Shown one piece after another: positions 27,179 to 36,776 of a stretch of 64,000 nt of DNA (its first letter is position 1; each line of letters opens with the position of its first letter). The stretch is from the NCBI GenBank assembly GCA_027365105.1, contig DAHXNZ010000001.1:1-64000 (forward strand), read 5' to 3'. Under the pieces are notes generated by a model. That model searched no databases and had not been told where the DNA came from. It saw nothing but the letters and a program-made list of their open reading frames with translations. The position numbers and the translations under genes were made by a program. The stretch comes from Thermoplasmata archaeon. Its GTDB lineage: Archaea; Thermoplasmatota; Thermoplasmata; Lutacidiplasmatales; UBA184.

Positions 27179-29358
27179 AGCCCTCCGATCGGGAGGAAGT
27201 GCGCCACCCCGGCCGCCGCCGCCTGGGCGACCGGGGAGCTGCTCAGGTAGGCCAGCAGGAGGTAGAGGAGTTTGATGCCCACGAACGCGCTCACGAGTCC
27301 CCCGACGCCGTAGACCACGAGGTTCCGGCGCAAAAGGTCGATGGCCGTCCGGGGCCGGAACCGGACCCCCGTGAGCGCCAGCGGGATCAGGAGGGGGATC
27401 ACGAGGGCGTTGAAGAGGAGGGTCGCGAGGACCGCCAGGTTGGGATTGGAGAGTCCCAGCACGTTGAACGACTGGATCCCGGCGAGCACGACGCCGGCGC
27501 TCGTCACGAAGATCGCCGGCAGGATGGCGAAGTACTTCGCGACGTCGTTCGTGATGCTGAAGGTCGTGAGGGCGCCGCGGGTGATCAGGAGCTGCTTGCC
27601 GATCGAGACGATCTCGATGAGCTTGGTGGGGTCGCTGTCGAGGTCGACCATGTTGCCCGCCTCCTTGGCGGCCCCGGTGCCGGAGTTCATCGCCAGCCCC
27701 ACGTCGGCGCGGGCGAGCGCCGGGGCATCATTCGTGCCGTCCCCGCTCATCGCGACGAGCCGCCCCTTCGCCTTCTCCCGCTGGATCACCTCGAGCTTGG
27801 TCTCGGGCTTGGCCTCCGCGATGAACTCGTCGACCCCGGCCTCGTTGGCGACCGCGCGGGCCGTGAGCCGGTTGTCCCCCGTGCACATGATCGTCCGGAT
27901 CCCCATCGTCTTGAGCTCCCGGATCCGGTCCTTGATCCCGGGCTTCACGACATCCTTGAGCAGGACGACTCCGAGCGCCCGGCGGTTCATGGCGATGACC
28001 AGCGGGGTCATGCCCTGGCGGGACGCCTCGACCGTGGCGGTCCGCAGCTCCGGGGGGAGGGCCGCGCCGTACGCCTCGATCGCGGCGACCGAGCCCTTGA
28101 ACGCCTCGATCCCGTTCTTGAGGCGGATCCCGCTCATCCGGCGTTCCGAGGAGAACGGCAGCAGGTCGTAGCTCCCCGGTTCGAGCCGCTGCGCCGGGGC
28201 CCCCCGACGGGCGGCCAGCCGGATGATCGACTTCCCTTCGGGTGTGTCGTCGAGGGAAGAGGTCAGCATCGCGGCCGAGAGTAGCTCGGCCAGCGGGACC
28301 TCGGGGGCCGGAAGGAACTGGACGGCGAGTCGGTTCCCGATCGTGATCGTCCCGGTCTTGTCGAGGATCAGGACATCCAGGTCACCGGCCGCTTCCACCG
28401 CCTTGCCCGACTTGGCCACCACGTTGGCCTTGGAGACCCGGTTGATCCCCGAGATGCCGATCGCCGGGAGCAGCGCGCCGATGGTCGTCGGGATCAGGCA
28501 GACGAAGAGCGCGACCAGGGTCGCGATGTTGACGCGGACGACCCCGGTGAAATCCGCGAGGTAGACGAAGGTACCGATGACCGTGATGAGGGCGATGGTG
28601 AGCGACGCCAGGAGCACCGACAGCGCCAGTTCGTTGGGGGTCGGCTCCCGGCCGGAGTTCTCGATGAGCTGGATCAGCCGATCGAGGAACGAATGGCCCT
28701 GGGTCGCGGAGATCCGCACCCGGATCGTGCCCTGGATCACCTGGGTGCCGCCGAGGACGCTCGTCTTGTCCCCGCCGCTCTCCCGGACGGCCGGCTGGGA
28801 CTCCCCGGTCATCATCGACTCGTCGACCAGGGCCGCGCCCTGGGTGACGTCCCCGTCGATCGGGACCGGCTCGCCCGCGTGGATCTCGACGATGTCGCCG
28901 AGCTTCAGCTCCTGCGACGGCGTCCAGACCGCGGCCCCGTCGCCCTGGATCCGACGCGCCCGAAGGCCCCCCCGGATCTGGCGGAGGCTGTCGGCCTGGG
29001 CCCGGCCCTGGGCCTCGGCGATGGCCGATCCCAGGTGGCTGAACCAGAGCGTGAGGAAGAGGATGAGCGAAATCGCGAGGTAGTAGGCCGGATTGTAGCT
29101 GGCCGCGATGTCGGGAAAGGCCCGGGGAAAGAGGGTCAGGACCAGGATGAAGAGGAAGAGGACCCAGACGGTGAACATCACCGGCTGACGGATCTCGTGG
29201 CGGGGGTCGAACATCCGCAACGAATCGCCCAGGACCCCGCGCAGGCTCGTGTGAGCCGCCCGTCGACCGATCACCGGCCGGGACGCGGCGGTCGCCGCAT
29301 CGACCTCGGCCGGCTCCGTGAGGGCCGGGGGGCTCAGGGGGGTGGAGGCCGCGGGCAT
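27175..29358 (-). CDS. kdpB: K+-transporting ATPase subunit B (P-type ATPase)
   Basis: DKTGTITIGNR, MTGESQPAVRESGGD, MSGDGTNDAPALARADVGLAMNSGTGAAKEAGNMVDLDSDPTKLIEIV. Confidence 0.97.
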   Translation of the reverse strand: MPAASTPLSPPALTEPAEVDAATAASRPVIGRRAAHTSLRGVLGDSLRMFDPRHEIRQPVMFTVWVLFLFILVLTLFPRAFPDIAASYNPAYYLAISLILFLTLWFSHLGSAIAEAQGRAQADSLRQIRGGLRARRIQGDGAAVWTPSQELKLGDIVEIHAGEPVPIDGDVTQGAALVDESMMTGESQPAVRESGGDKTSVLGGTQVIQGTIRVRISATQGHSFLDRLIQLIENSGREPTPNELALSVLLASLTIALITVIGTFVYLADFTGVVRVNIATLVALFVCLIPTTIGALLPAIGISGINRVSKANVVAKSGKAVEAAGDLDVLILDKTGTITIGNRLAVQFLPAPEVPLAELLSAAMLTSSLDDTPEGKSIIRLAARRGAPAQRLEPGSYDLLPFSSERRMSGIRLKNGIEAFKGSVAAIEAYGAALPPELRTATVEASRQGMTPLVIAMNRRALGVVLLKDVVKPGIKDRIRELKTMGIRTIMCTGDNRLTARAVANEAGVDEFIAEAKPETKLEVIQREKAKGRLVAMSGDGTNDAPALARADVGLAMNSGTGAAKEAGNMVDLDSDPTKLIEIVSIGKQLLITRGALTTFSITNDVAKYFAILPAIFVTSAGVVLAGIQSFNVLGLSNPNLAVLATLLFNALVIPLLIPLALTGVRFRPRTAIDLLRRNLVVYGVGGLVSAFVGIKLLYLLLAYLSSSPVAQAAAAGVAHFLPIGGL

Positions 29359-31055
29359 CAGAACCCCAGCTGGGCGAACGGCCCCAGCGCCAGGACGGGC
29401 AGGAAGAGGAGCGCCGAGATGATGATGAGGAGGAGCGTGAGGTAGATCGTGAACGTGGCGCTCCGGGTCCGGAGCGTGCCGGGCCCGGGAGGGAGCACCT
29501 CCTGCTCGGCGAAGATCGAGCCGATCGCCAGCATGCCGATCATCGGGTAAAACCGCCCGATCAGCATCACGACCCCGCCGACGAGGTTGAAGAAGAGCGT
29601 GTTGTCGGCGAGGGATCCCAACGAACTCCCATTGTTCGCCGACTCGCTGGTGAACTCATAGAGGACCGAGGTGAAGAGGTAGGCGTGGCTCGCGATGCCG
29701 CCGGAAAAGACGACGAACCCGCCCAGGATGGCGATCGCGAGGGGGACCAGGACGAGGGCCGGATGGAGGAGGAGCAGCCCCGCCGACCAGCGCATCTGCT
29801 CCTTGCCCACCTTCTTCCCGAGGTACTCCGGGGTCCGTCCCACCATGAGCCCGCCGACGAAGACCGCGATCACGGCGAAGACCAGCAGCATGCCGAAGCC
29901 GGTGCCGACGCCCCCGGGGGTGCTCTGGGTGAACATCCCGAAGAGGAGGACGCCCTGGGCCAGCGGGTTGAGGCTCCCGATGGCGAGGTTGTTCGCCCCC
30001 GTATTCGTGTAGATGCTGACCACCTGGAAGGCCGACGACTCGGAGAGGCTCAGGCGGCTCTCCATGCCGAACGTGGGGAATCCCAGCGAGTTCTGCGTGA
30101 GGCCGTGGAGGCCCGCCAGGGAGGGATTCGGACCGCCCTGGAAGAGGAGGAAGAGGCCGATCGCGACCAGGAGGACCGCCAGGATCGTCCCGACGAACGG
30201 CAGGCCCTCCCCGGGGCGCCGGACGATCTCGGCGAAGGCGAACGGGGTGGACAGCGGAATCAGGAGCATGAGCCCGGTCTCCACCAGGTTCGAGGCCGCC
30301 GAGGGGTTCGCATACGGCATCGCCGCGTTGGCGGCGTACCAGCCGCCACCGTTCGTGCCGAGGAGATCGATCGCCTGCCAGGAAGCGACCGGCCCGAGGT
30401 AGAGGGTTTGGGCCCCACCGCCCAGGGTGTGGGCGGTCACGTAGGTCGTGAAGGTCTGAGGAAGACCGAGCAGGACCAGGAGGACCGACGCGAGGAGCGA
30501 CAGGGGCAGGAGGACCCGGGTCATCGTCCGGACGAGATCGACGTAGAAGTTCCCGAGGGTCCCGTCCTTGCGGGTGAACCCCCGGATGAACGCCGCCACG
30601 ACGGAGAGTCCGCAGCCGGCCGAGAGGAACAGCGCGACCTGGAGGCTGAGGAGCGCCCCCCAGAGGCTGAGGGAACTCTGGGGGTTGTAGTGCTGGAAGT
30701 TGGTGTTGGTCAGGAACGAGGCGGTCGTGTGGAACGCGAGATCCCAGGACATGTTCGGGATGCCCAGGACGTTCCCCGGCAGCCCGCTCTGGAGGGTCAG
30801 GATGAGGTACATCCAGACGAAGAGGACTCCGCTCGTCAGCAGGAGGGCAAAGGCGTACTCCTTGAAGCGCATCGTCTGACGGGGGGAGGTCCCGAGCAGC
30901 CGGTAGATCCAGGATTCGATCGGGGTGAGGAGGCTGTCCCCGAACGCCGGACGGTTGAGATAGACCCGACCCAGGTAGGCGCCGAACCAGGGCGCGATCG
31001 CGAGCACCAGGGCGATGAGCAGCGCGACATCGACCAAGCTCGCCAGCGGGAACAC
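29358..31055 (-). CDS. kdpA: K+-transporting ATPase subunit A
   Basis: GVGTGFGMLLVFAVIAVFVGGLMVGRTPEYLGKKV, TNTNFQHYNPQSSLS, LGTNGGGWYAANAAMPY. Confidence 0.96.
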   Translation of the reverse strand: MFPLASLVDVALLIALVLAIAPWFGAYLGRVYLNRPAFGDSLLTPIESWIYRLLGTSPRQTMRFKEYAFALLLTSGVLFVWMYLILTLQSGLPGNVLGIPNMSWDLAFHTTASFLTNTNFQHYNPQSSLSLWGALLSLQVALFLSAGCGLSVVAAFIRGFTRKDGTLGNFYVDLVRTMTRVLLPLSLLASVLLVLLGLPQTFTTYVTAHTLGGGAQTLYLGPVASWQAIDLLGTNGGGWYAANAAMPYANPSAASNLVETGLMLLIPLSTPFAFAEIVRRPGEGLPFVGTILAVLLVAIGLFLLFQGGPNPSLAGLHGLTQNSLGFPTFGMESRLSLSESSAFQVVSIYTNTGANNLAIGSLNPLAQGVLLFGMFTQSTPGGVGTGFGMLLVFAVIAVFVGGLMVGRTPEYLGKKVGKEQMRWSAGLLLLHPALVLVPLAIAILGGFVVFSGGIASHAYLFTSVLYEFTSESANNGSSLGSLADNTLFFNLVGGVVMLIGRFYPMIGMLAIGSIFAEQEVLPPGPGTLRTRSATFTIYLTLLLIIISALLFLPVLALGPFAQLGF

Positions 31056-31064
31056 GTCGGCTCC

Positions 31065-31178
31065 TTAGAAGCGCTCAGGGCGGAGCATGGCGTAGACCAG
31101 ATAGAACATCAGCCCCAGCAGGAGCCCCGTGAAGACGGCCAGCCCGAGATTCTGATCGATGGCAGACAGATCCGACAC
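31065..31178 (-). CDS. kdpF: KdpF-like small subunit (37 aa; absent from the ORF track)
   Basis: GTG-start ORF translated by hand: MSDLSAIDQNLGLAVFTGLLLGLMFYLVYAMLRPERF*; single TM, directly upstream of kdpA. Confidence 0.78.
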   Translation of the reverse strand: MSDLSAIDQNLGLAVFTGLLLGLMFYLVYAMLRPERF

Positions 31179-31257
31179 AGCGACCGGAGGGGCGAGCCGG
31201 GCGGCCCGATTTAAGGTCGGCGGCCGAGTCGCGCCGGACCGGCGGGGAGCGTCAGAG

Positions 31258-32991
31258 TTATGAGGGGGAGACCTCGCGCGGGGAGGGCGTACGGCGCTTC
31301 GGCGGCCTCGGGCCCAGGGAGGTTTCGGCCGCGGGATGGCGTGCCCGCGAAAGCCGGCGCACGATCCGACGCATCGACTGCTCCCTCCGGGCCTCGGCCC
31401 GCTGGTGGCCGACGTCCCGGGTGTCCTCGGTCAACAGGATCGTCACCCGTCCGACCGACGAGCGTCCGGTCCGGCCGCGGCGCTGGATCGCCCGGATCTC
31501 GCTCGCCACCGACTCGAAGAAGATGACCAGATCGACATCGGGGACATCGAGCCCTTCCTCGGCGACGCTGCTCGCGACGAGGATGGGAAAGGCGCCCTGG
31601 CGGAATCCCTGCAGCACTTGGGCCTGCTCGGACTGCGGCATCCCCCGATCCCGGGACCCCCGGCTGGCCTGCCCCACGAAACGGCCCACGGACCATCCGT
31701 GCTCCTGCAGGGCGCCGCGGATCGTCTCGATCGTATCCCGGTACTGGGCAAAGACCAGGATCCGGGGGGGCCGGTCTCGGGCCGATTCCATCTCCTCGCG
31801 GACCACCTCGACCAGGGTGTCGAGCTTGGGATGGGAGGCGGCTCCCCCGCCGGCCGCCAGCGCCTCCTCGGCCACCCGGCGCGCCGCCGCCACCTCCGGA
31901 TGATTCAGCACGGCCCGGTCGCCCCGGGTCGGTTTGGGCTTGTCCGAGAGCCGACGCAGATAGGCGAGGAACGGCTCGAGCCCCTGGGTCTCCACCCGCT
32001 CCTCGAGCTGGTGGAGGTGGAGGAGCACCAACTGGTGGAAGAGCGGGCCGAACTTCCGGACCATCGGTCCGGGGCGGGCAAAGATCTCGGCCCGAAGCTG
32101 GATGAGATCCTTCACGCCCAGCGAGGCGATCGGTTTGGTCCTCAGATACCCCATCTGCTGGAGCTTGCGTGCGGTCGCCCGGGCGGCGAGCCGGAGATGG
32201 TCGCGGACCGCCCGGGTGGCCGCCGGCAGCTCGACCCATCGGTACTCCACATCGATCGGCTGGATGAACTCCCGGACCCCTTCGTCCTCCCGGCTGCGCG
32301 CCTCGACCTGGGGCTGGCCGAGATGCTCGACCACCTCCTCGATGTGCGCGTCCCGGCCCCCGGGGGACGCCGTCAGGCCGAGGATCCGCCGGTCGGCCGG
32401 GCCTTCCTGAAGGTACCGCTCGGCGATCGGAACGTAGGCGTACTTTCCGATCGCGTGGTGGCACTCATCGAAGACGAGGAGGGCGATCTCCTTGAGATCA
32501 TACCGCCCGTTCGCGAGATCGTTGCGGACAATCTCGGGCGTGGCGAACAGGATGTCGCACCGCTCCCATGAACCCTCCCGGGTCGGACGGGAGACGGTGC
32601 CCGTGAACCGGGCCGTCTTGAGCGGAATCAGCCAGTCGGCGAAGGAGGCGGAATGCTGCTGGACCAGCGGCCGCGTCGGGGCGAGGATGAGCACCCGGCG
32701 ATCCGACTGTCGGAGACGTTCGGCGGCGATGAGCGCCGCGATCACCGTCTTGCCGAGACCGGTGGGGAGGACCACCAGCAGGCTCCCGTCGAGCCCCCGG
32801 CGCGCGAGGTCGAGCTGGAACGGCAGCGCCCGAAGCCGGCGGGGCCGAAGGAGCGGGTGGACCACGTAGCCGTCCTCGACCTCCCAGATGTTCGGGAGGG
32901 CGGGAGGGTGCGGGCGGGACGGCGCTGCCGGGATCTCCCCGAAAGGCTGTCCGGCGCCCTGAAACTCCTCCAGCGACCGCTGCCTCGTCAC
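31258..32991 (-). CDS. Hef/FANCM-like SF2 helicase, no C-terminal nuclease domain seen
   Basis: LVVLPTGLGKTVIAALIAAERL, LILAPTRPLVQQH, VFDECHHAIGKYAYV, GLTASPGG, EEGLDVPDVDLVIFFE, QRRGRTGRSSVGRV. Confidence 0.88.
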   Translation of the reverse strand: MTRQRSLEEFQGAGQPFGEIPAAPSRPHPPALPNIWEVEDGYVVHPLLRPRRLRALPFQLDLARRGLDGSLLVVLPTGLGKTVIAALIAAERLRQSDRRVLILAPTRPLVQQHSASFADWLIPLKTARFTGTVSRPTREGSWERCDILFATPEIVRNDLANGRYDLKEIALLVFDECHHAIGKYAYVPIAERYLQEGPADRRILGLTASPGGRDAHIEEVVEHLGQPQVEARSREDEGVREFIQPIDVEYRWVELPAATRAVRDHLRLAARATARKLQQMGYLRTKPIASLGVKDLIQLRAEIFARPGPMVRKFGPLFHQLVLLHLHQLEERVETQGLEPFLAYLRRLSDKPKPTRGDRAVLNHPEVAAARRVAEEALAAGGGAASHPKLDTLVEVVREEMESARDRPPRILVFAQYRDTIETIRGALQEHGWSVGRFVGQASRGSRDRGMPQSEQAQVLQGFRQGAFPILVASSVAEEGLDVPDVDLVIFFESVASEIRAIQRRGRTGRSSVGRVTILLTEDTRDVGHQRAEARREQSMRRIVRRLSRARHPAAETSLGPRPPKRRTPSPREVSPS

Positions 32992-33040
32992 GAGCCCCCG
33001 CCCGCGGGAGGGGCTCGGGGGCCAAAGCGGCTTCGCCGAC

Positions 33041-34558
33041 CTAGAGGAAGTGGATGTCCCGGGGCAGGGGCATGGCCCGCTCCCGGAACGCCGGGGGCCA
33101 GCCGTCCGGGTCGAGCCCCTTCTGGGCGAGGAACGCGGTCAGCCAGCGCTCGAGGCCGATGCCGGAGCAGCCGCTCCAGAGCTCCCCCTTCTGTGCCTTG
33201 ATCGAGAACGCCTTCGTGTACTTGTCCCCCACGATGGAGAGGTTCTGGAATTCGAGCCATTCCGAGTCGGTCCGGCTTCCGCGGTAGGGCAGGTAGGCCT
33301 CGAAGTCGATGGTCCCCTTGACCCGGTCGACCGCATCGTCGACCCCGACCTTGCCGCTCTGCTGCATATAGAACGGCGTCACCCAAGCGGTCCGCCATTC
33401 GAGCTCGAGGATCCGGTCGAAGACCCGGGAGTACCGCTCGAGGAGCTGCGTCCTCAGCTCGGTCAACTGCTCGGGGGTCCCGAGGTAGACCGGCTCGATG
33501 CGGTGGAACTCGTCGACCCGCTCGAGGCCGTGCCGGCCTCCGCTCTCGTAGCGGTTGGAGACCGCCGCCCGGTCGAAGATCTTCACCGGAAGGCTGTCGG
33601 TCGCCAGGGTCCGCCCCCCGAGCCACCAGTAGGTTGTCGGGCACTGGGCGTAGCACGAGATCGCGGTGGGGCCGGTGACCATCCGGCGCAGCTCCTCCTC
33701 CGGGACCTGGCGGGTGATCTTGACCAGGTCGGTGAACCGCTCCCACGCGGCCGGATCCCGCGTCTTCGGTTCGGCCACGTAGTAGAACTCCCCGGGCAGT
33801 CCCTCGAGATGGCCGGTCTTGAGGAGGATGTCGAAGGAGTCGTGGTGCGGCTGGACGACCTCCTGGAACCCGAGGGGCAGGAGGACCTCCTCCCGGGCGA
33901 TCCGCTCCATCGTCCTCAGGAGGTGGGCGGCGGTCGGGCCGAGGTACCACTTCCCCTTCGTCGGGCCGGAGCGGACCCACCCGCGGGCGAGCATCTCCTC
34001 CGTGGGATCCTTCTCGAACCGGATCTCTCGGGGGCCGCTCTCCGAGAGGAGCGCCCAGTACTGCTCCTTGCCCTCGTAGTGCTGGCGCCGCACCTTCTCC
34101 TGCACCAGGGCTGCGGCGCGATCCATGTAGTTGTCCCGAAGCGCCTCCTCCGAGAGGTCGAGTAGTTCGAGAACCGCCCGGGACTCCTCCCATCTCAACT
34201 CGTGGGGGATCGGGAGGCTCACTGGGGCCTTGGGCGGAGCGTCCAGGGCCAGGGTGATCCGGTAGCGGGGCGAGCGGAAGCCTCGGATCCCGATCTTCTG
34301 GCTTCGGCCGAGCTCCTCGGCCAGCCGGCGGACCAGCGAGAGGAGCACCTGGTGGGGTCGACCCCCGTCGCTTTCGAGGACCAACCGGAGAATCGGTCCG
34401 TCGACCGCGACCCCGGTCAGTTCGCCCCGCCCGCGGGTGCCCAGCGTCTTGGCGAACGCCTCCTCGGCGACCCGGCGGATGAGCGCCTCGGTGGCCGCGA
34501 GGTCCGGGGGCGGGTCGGAGAGCTGGATCTCGACTTCGAGCCGGTGCTCCATGATCAT
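33041..34558 (-). CDS. serS: Type-2 (methanogen-type) seryl-tRNA synthetase
   Basis: QHYEGKEQYWALL...DPTEEMLARGWVRSGPTKGKWYLGP, PLGFQEVVQP, YESGGRHGLERVDEFHRIEPVYLGTPEQ, GCSGIGLERWLTAFLAQKG. Confidence 0.82.
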   Translation of the reverse strand: MIMEHRLEVEIQLSDPPPDLAATEALIRRVAEEAFAKTLGTRGRGELTGVAVDGPILRLVLESDGGRPHQVLLSLVRRLAEELGRSQKIGIRGFRSPRYRITLALDAPPKAPVSLPIPHELRWEESRAVLELLDLSEEALRDNYMDRAAALVQEKVRRQHYEGKEQYWALLSESGPREIRFEKDPTEEMLARGWVRSGPTKGKWYLGPTAAHLLRTMERIAREEVLLPLGFQEVVQPHHDSFDILLKTGHLEGLPGEFYYVAEPKTRDPAAWERFTDLVKITRQVPEEELRRMVTGPTAISCYAQCPTTYWWLGGRTLATDSLPVKIFDRAAVSNRYESGGRHGLERVDEFHRIEPVYLGTPEQLTELRTQLLERYSRVFDRILELEWRTAWVTPFYMQQSGKVGVDDAVDRVKGTIDFEAYLPYRGSRTDSEWLEFQNLSIVGDKYTKAFSIKAQKGELWSGCSGIGLERWLTAFLAQKGLDPDGWPPAFRERAMPLPRDIHFL

Positions 34559-34668
34559 CGCGGGAGCCGCCGGCGCGCATAAAACGGCGCGGTCCGGGGT
34601 CGCCCGGCGCGCCCCCCCCCCCCAGAGTTTTAGGGCCCCGCCGCGTGCCGGTCGCGGTGGGATTGAAT

Positions 34669-36156
34669 ATGGTCGCGACGGTCGAAGAGTTTGGCCTGTG
34701 GATTGACGGACACTGGGAGTCGCCGGCCGGAGCCCAGCAGTTCATGACCATCAACCCCGCGACCCGGGAGCCGATCGCCTCGTTCGTGAGCGCCACCCCG
34801 AAGGACGTCGAGCGGGCGGTGACCGCCGCCCAGAAGGCCTTTCCGGCCTGGCGGGATACCCCGGCGCCCAAACGCGGGGAGATCCTGCGGCAGGCGGCCC
34901 AGCGGCTCGCGCAGAGGAAGGAGGAGGTCGGACGGTGGGTGACCCGGGAGATGGGCAAGGTCATCGCCGAAGGGAAAGGGGATGTCCAGGAGGCGATCGA
35001 TTTCATCGAGTACATGGCCGGGGAGGGGCGCCGGCTCTTCGGTGAGACGGTCCCCTCGGAGCTTCGCTCCAAGTTCTGCCTGACCGTCCGGCAGCCCAAG
35101 GGGGTCGTCGCCTGCATCACCCCCTGGAACTTCCCGACCGCGATCCCGAACTGGAAGATCGCGGCGGCGCTCATCACCGGCAACACGGTCGTCTTCAAGC
35201 CGGCCTCGACCACGGCCCGATGCGCGATCGAGGTCGTCCGGATCTACGAGGAGGCCGGTCTCCCGCCCGGCGTGCTCAACCTGGTCACGGGCCCGGGCGA
35301 CGTGGTCGGCCACGCGATGATCGACGACCCTCGGGTCCGGACCGTCTCCTTCACGGGCGGGGTCGACACCGGTCGGGAAGTCTACCTTCGGGGCGCGAAG
35401 TCGCTCAAGATGGTCCACCTCGAGCTGGGGGGGAAAAACCCGGTGATCCTGCTCGAGGACGCGGCGATCCCGCTCGCGGTGGACGGGGTTCTCTTCGGGG
35501 CGTTCGGAACTTCGGGCCAGCGGTGCACGGCGACCAGCCGGCTCATCGTCCATGAGAAGATCTACGACCAGGTCCTGGAGGAACTGGACCGGCGCCTCGA
35601 CCACTTCCCGGTCGGCGACCCGCTCGACCCGGCGACCGGCATGGGTCCGGTCGCCAGCGCGAGCCAGGAGCGCCGGATCTTGGACTACATCGAGATTGGC
35701 CGGACGGAAGCCCGGCTCCGGCGCGGGGGCCGAAAGCTCACCGGCGGCCTCTACGACCGGGGGTTCTTCATCGAGCCGACCATCTTCGAGACGGCCCACG
35801 GGACCCGCATTTCCAAGGAGGAGATCTTCGGGCCGGTGCTCTCGGTCCTCAAGGTGGGGAGCTACGAGGAGGCGGTCCGGATCGCCAACGACGTCGACTA
35901 CGGGCTCTCCTCCGCCCTCTATACACGCGACGTGAACCGGGCGTTCCGGGCGATCCAGGATCTCGAGGCCGGCATCACCTACATCAACGCTCCTACCATC
36001 GGGGCCGAAGTCCAGTTGCCGTTCGGGGGAATCAAGCAGACCGGCAACGGCGGCCGGGAGGCCGGGTCCGCGGCCATCGAGGAGTTCACCGAGATCAAGA
36101 CGGTCTTCGTTGACTTCTCCGAGCGGCTCCAGAAGGCCCAGATCGACGTGGAGTAG
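34669..36156 (+). CDS. NAD(P)-dependent aldehyde dehydrogenase
   Basis: PWNFPTAIPNWKIAAALITGNTVVFKPAS, LELGGKNPVILLEDA, GQRCTATSRLIV, KEEIFGPVLSVLK. Confidence 0.95.
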   Translation: MVATVEEFGLWIDGHWESPAGAQQFMTINPATREPIASFVSATPKDVERAVTAAQKAFPAWRDTPAPKRGEILRQAAQRLAQRKEEVGRWVTREMGKVIAEGKGDVQEAIDFIEYMAGEGRRLFGETVPSELRSKFCLTVRQPKGVVACITPWNFPTAIPNWKIAAALITGNTVVFKPASTTARCAIEVVRIYEEAGLPPGVLNLVTGPGDVVGHAMIDDPRVRTVSFTGGVDTGREVYLRGAKSLKMVHLELGGKNPVILLEDAAIPLAVDGVLFGAFGTSGQRCTATSRLIVHEKIYDQVLEELDRRLDHFPVGDPLDPATGMGPVASASQERRILDYIEIGRTEARLRRGGRKLTGGLYDRGFFIEPTIFETAHGTRISKEEIFGPVLSVLKVGSYEEAVRIANDVDYGLSSALYTRDVNRAFRAIQDLEAGITYINAPTIGAEVQLPFGGIKQTGNGGREAGSAAIEEFTEIKTVFVDFSERLQKAQIDVE

Positions 36157-36159
36157 CCG

Positions 36160-36375
36160 ATGGGGGGGGGCTACCGGGCCTCCGACGAGGCGCTCGAACG
36201 CGAGATCGCGACACTCGAGGGCCTCGCCCGCCTCCGGCTGCGACGGTACAACCGGGAGTTCCGCGACCTCGACCGGGACCTCCGGGAGCTCCGCCGGGAG
36301 CGGGCCCGACGCAAGGCCGAGGGCCGGGTCCCCGCGACCGGCTCGAGCGCATCGACCGAAGAGTCGTCGGCCTAA
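36160..36375 (+). CDS. Small basic coiled-coil hypothetical protein
   Basis: 71 aa directly after ALDH stop; charged helix LRRYNREFRDLDRDLRELRRERARRKAE. Confidence 0.45.
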   Translation: MGGGYRASDEALEREIATLEGLARLRLRRYNREFRDLDRDLRELRRERARRKAEGRVPATGSSASTEESSA

Positions 36376-36776
36376 CCCGCCACCTGCCCCGGAGGCATGG
36401 GCGGTGGCCTTCCCGCCCCCCGTGTGATCACCGAAGGGAGAGGCGGCGGGGGCGTCTCGACCGAGATCGGGCGTTGGAGTTCCCGTCGCGGCCGACGTCG
36501 CCTTCCCGGTGCCCCCGGGTCCCCCGCCGAGCGCGCGGACGGGCTCCCGTCGCGGCGACCGCCGCGCATCCCCGCGCGCCGTGGGCCCCCCGTACTCCGC
36601 ATCGGCCGAAGGGTACCCCTTCGGATTCGGGCATCGACGGAGAAGGAGGTGAGCGGGCGATCGATCTTCTCCGATCGCGCCCGGCGCATGCTCTCAGCCC
36701 GGACCGGTCCCCCTGCCCCCGGCCGGTGGGTCGCCAATCCCTCCGGGAATGGGAAGGGCCGCGCGCGCCGACATCG

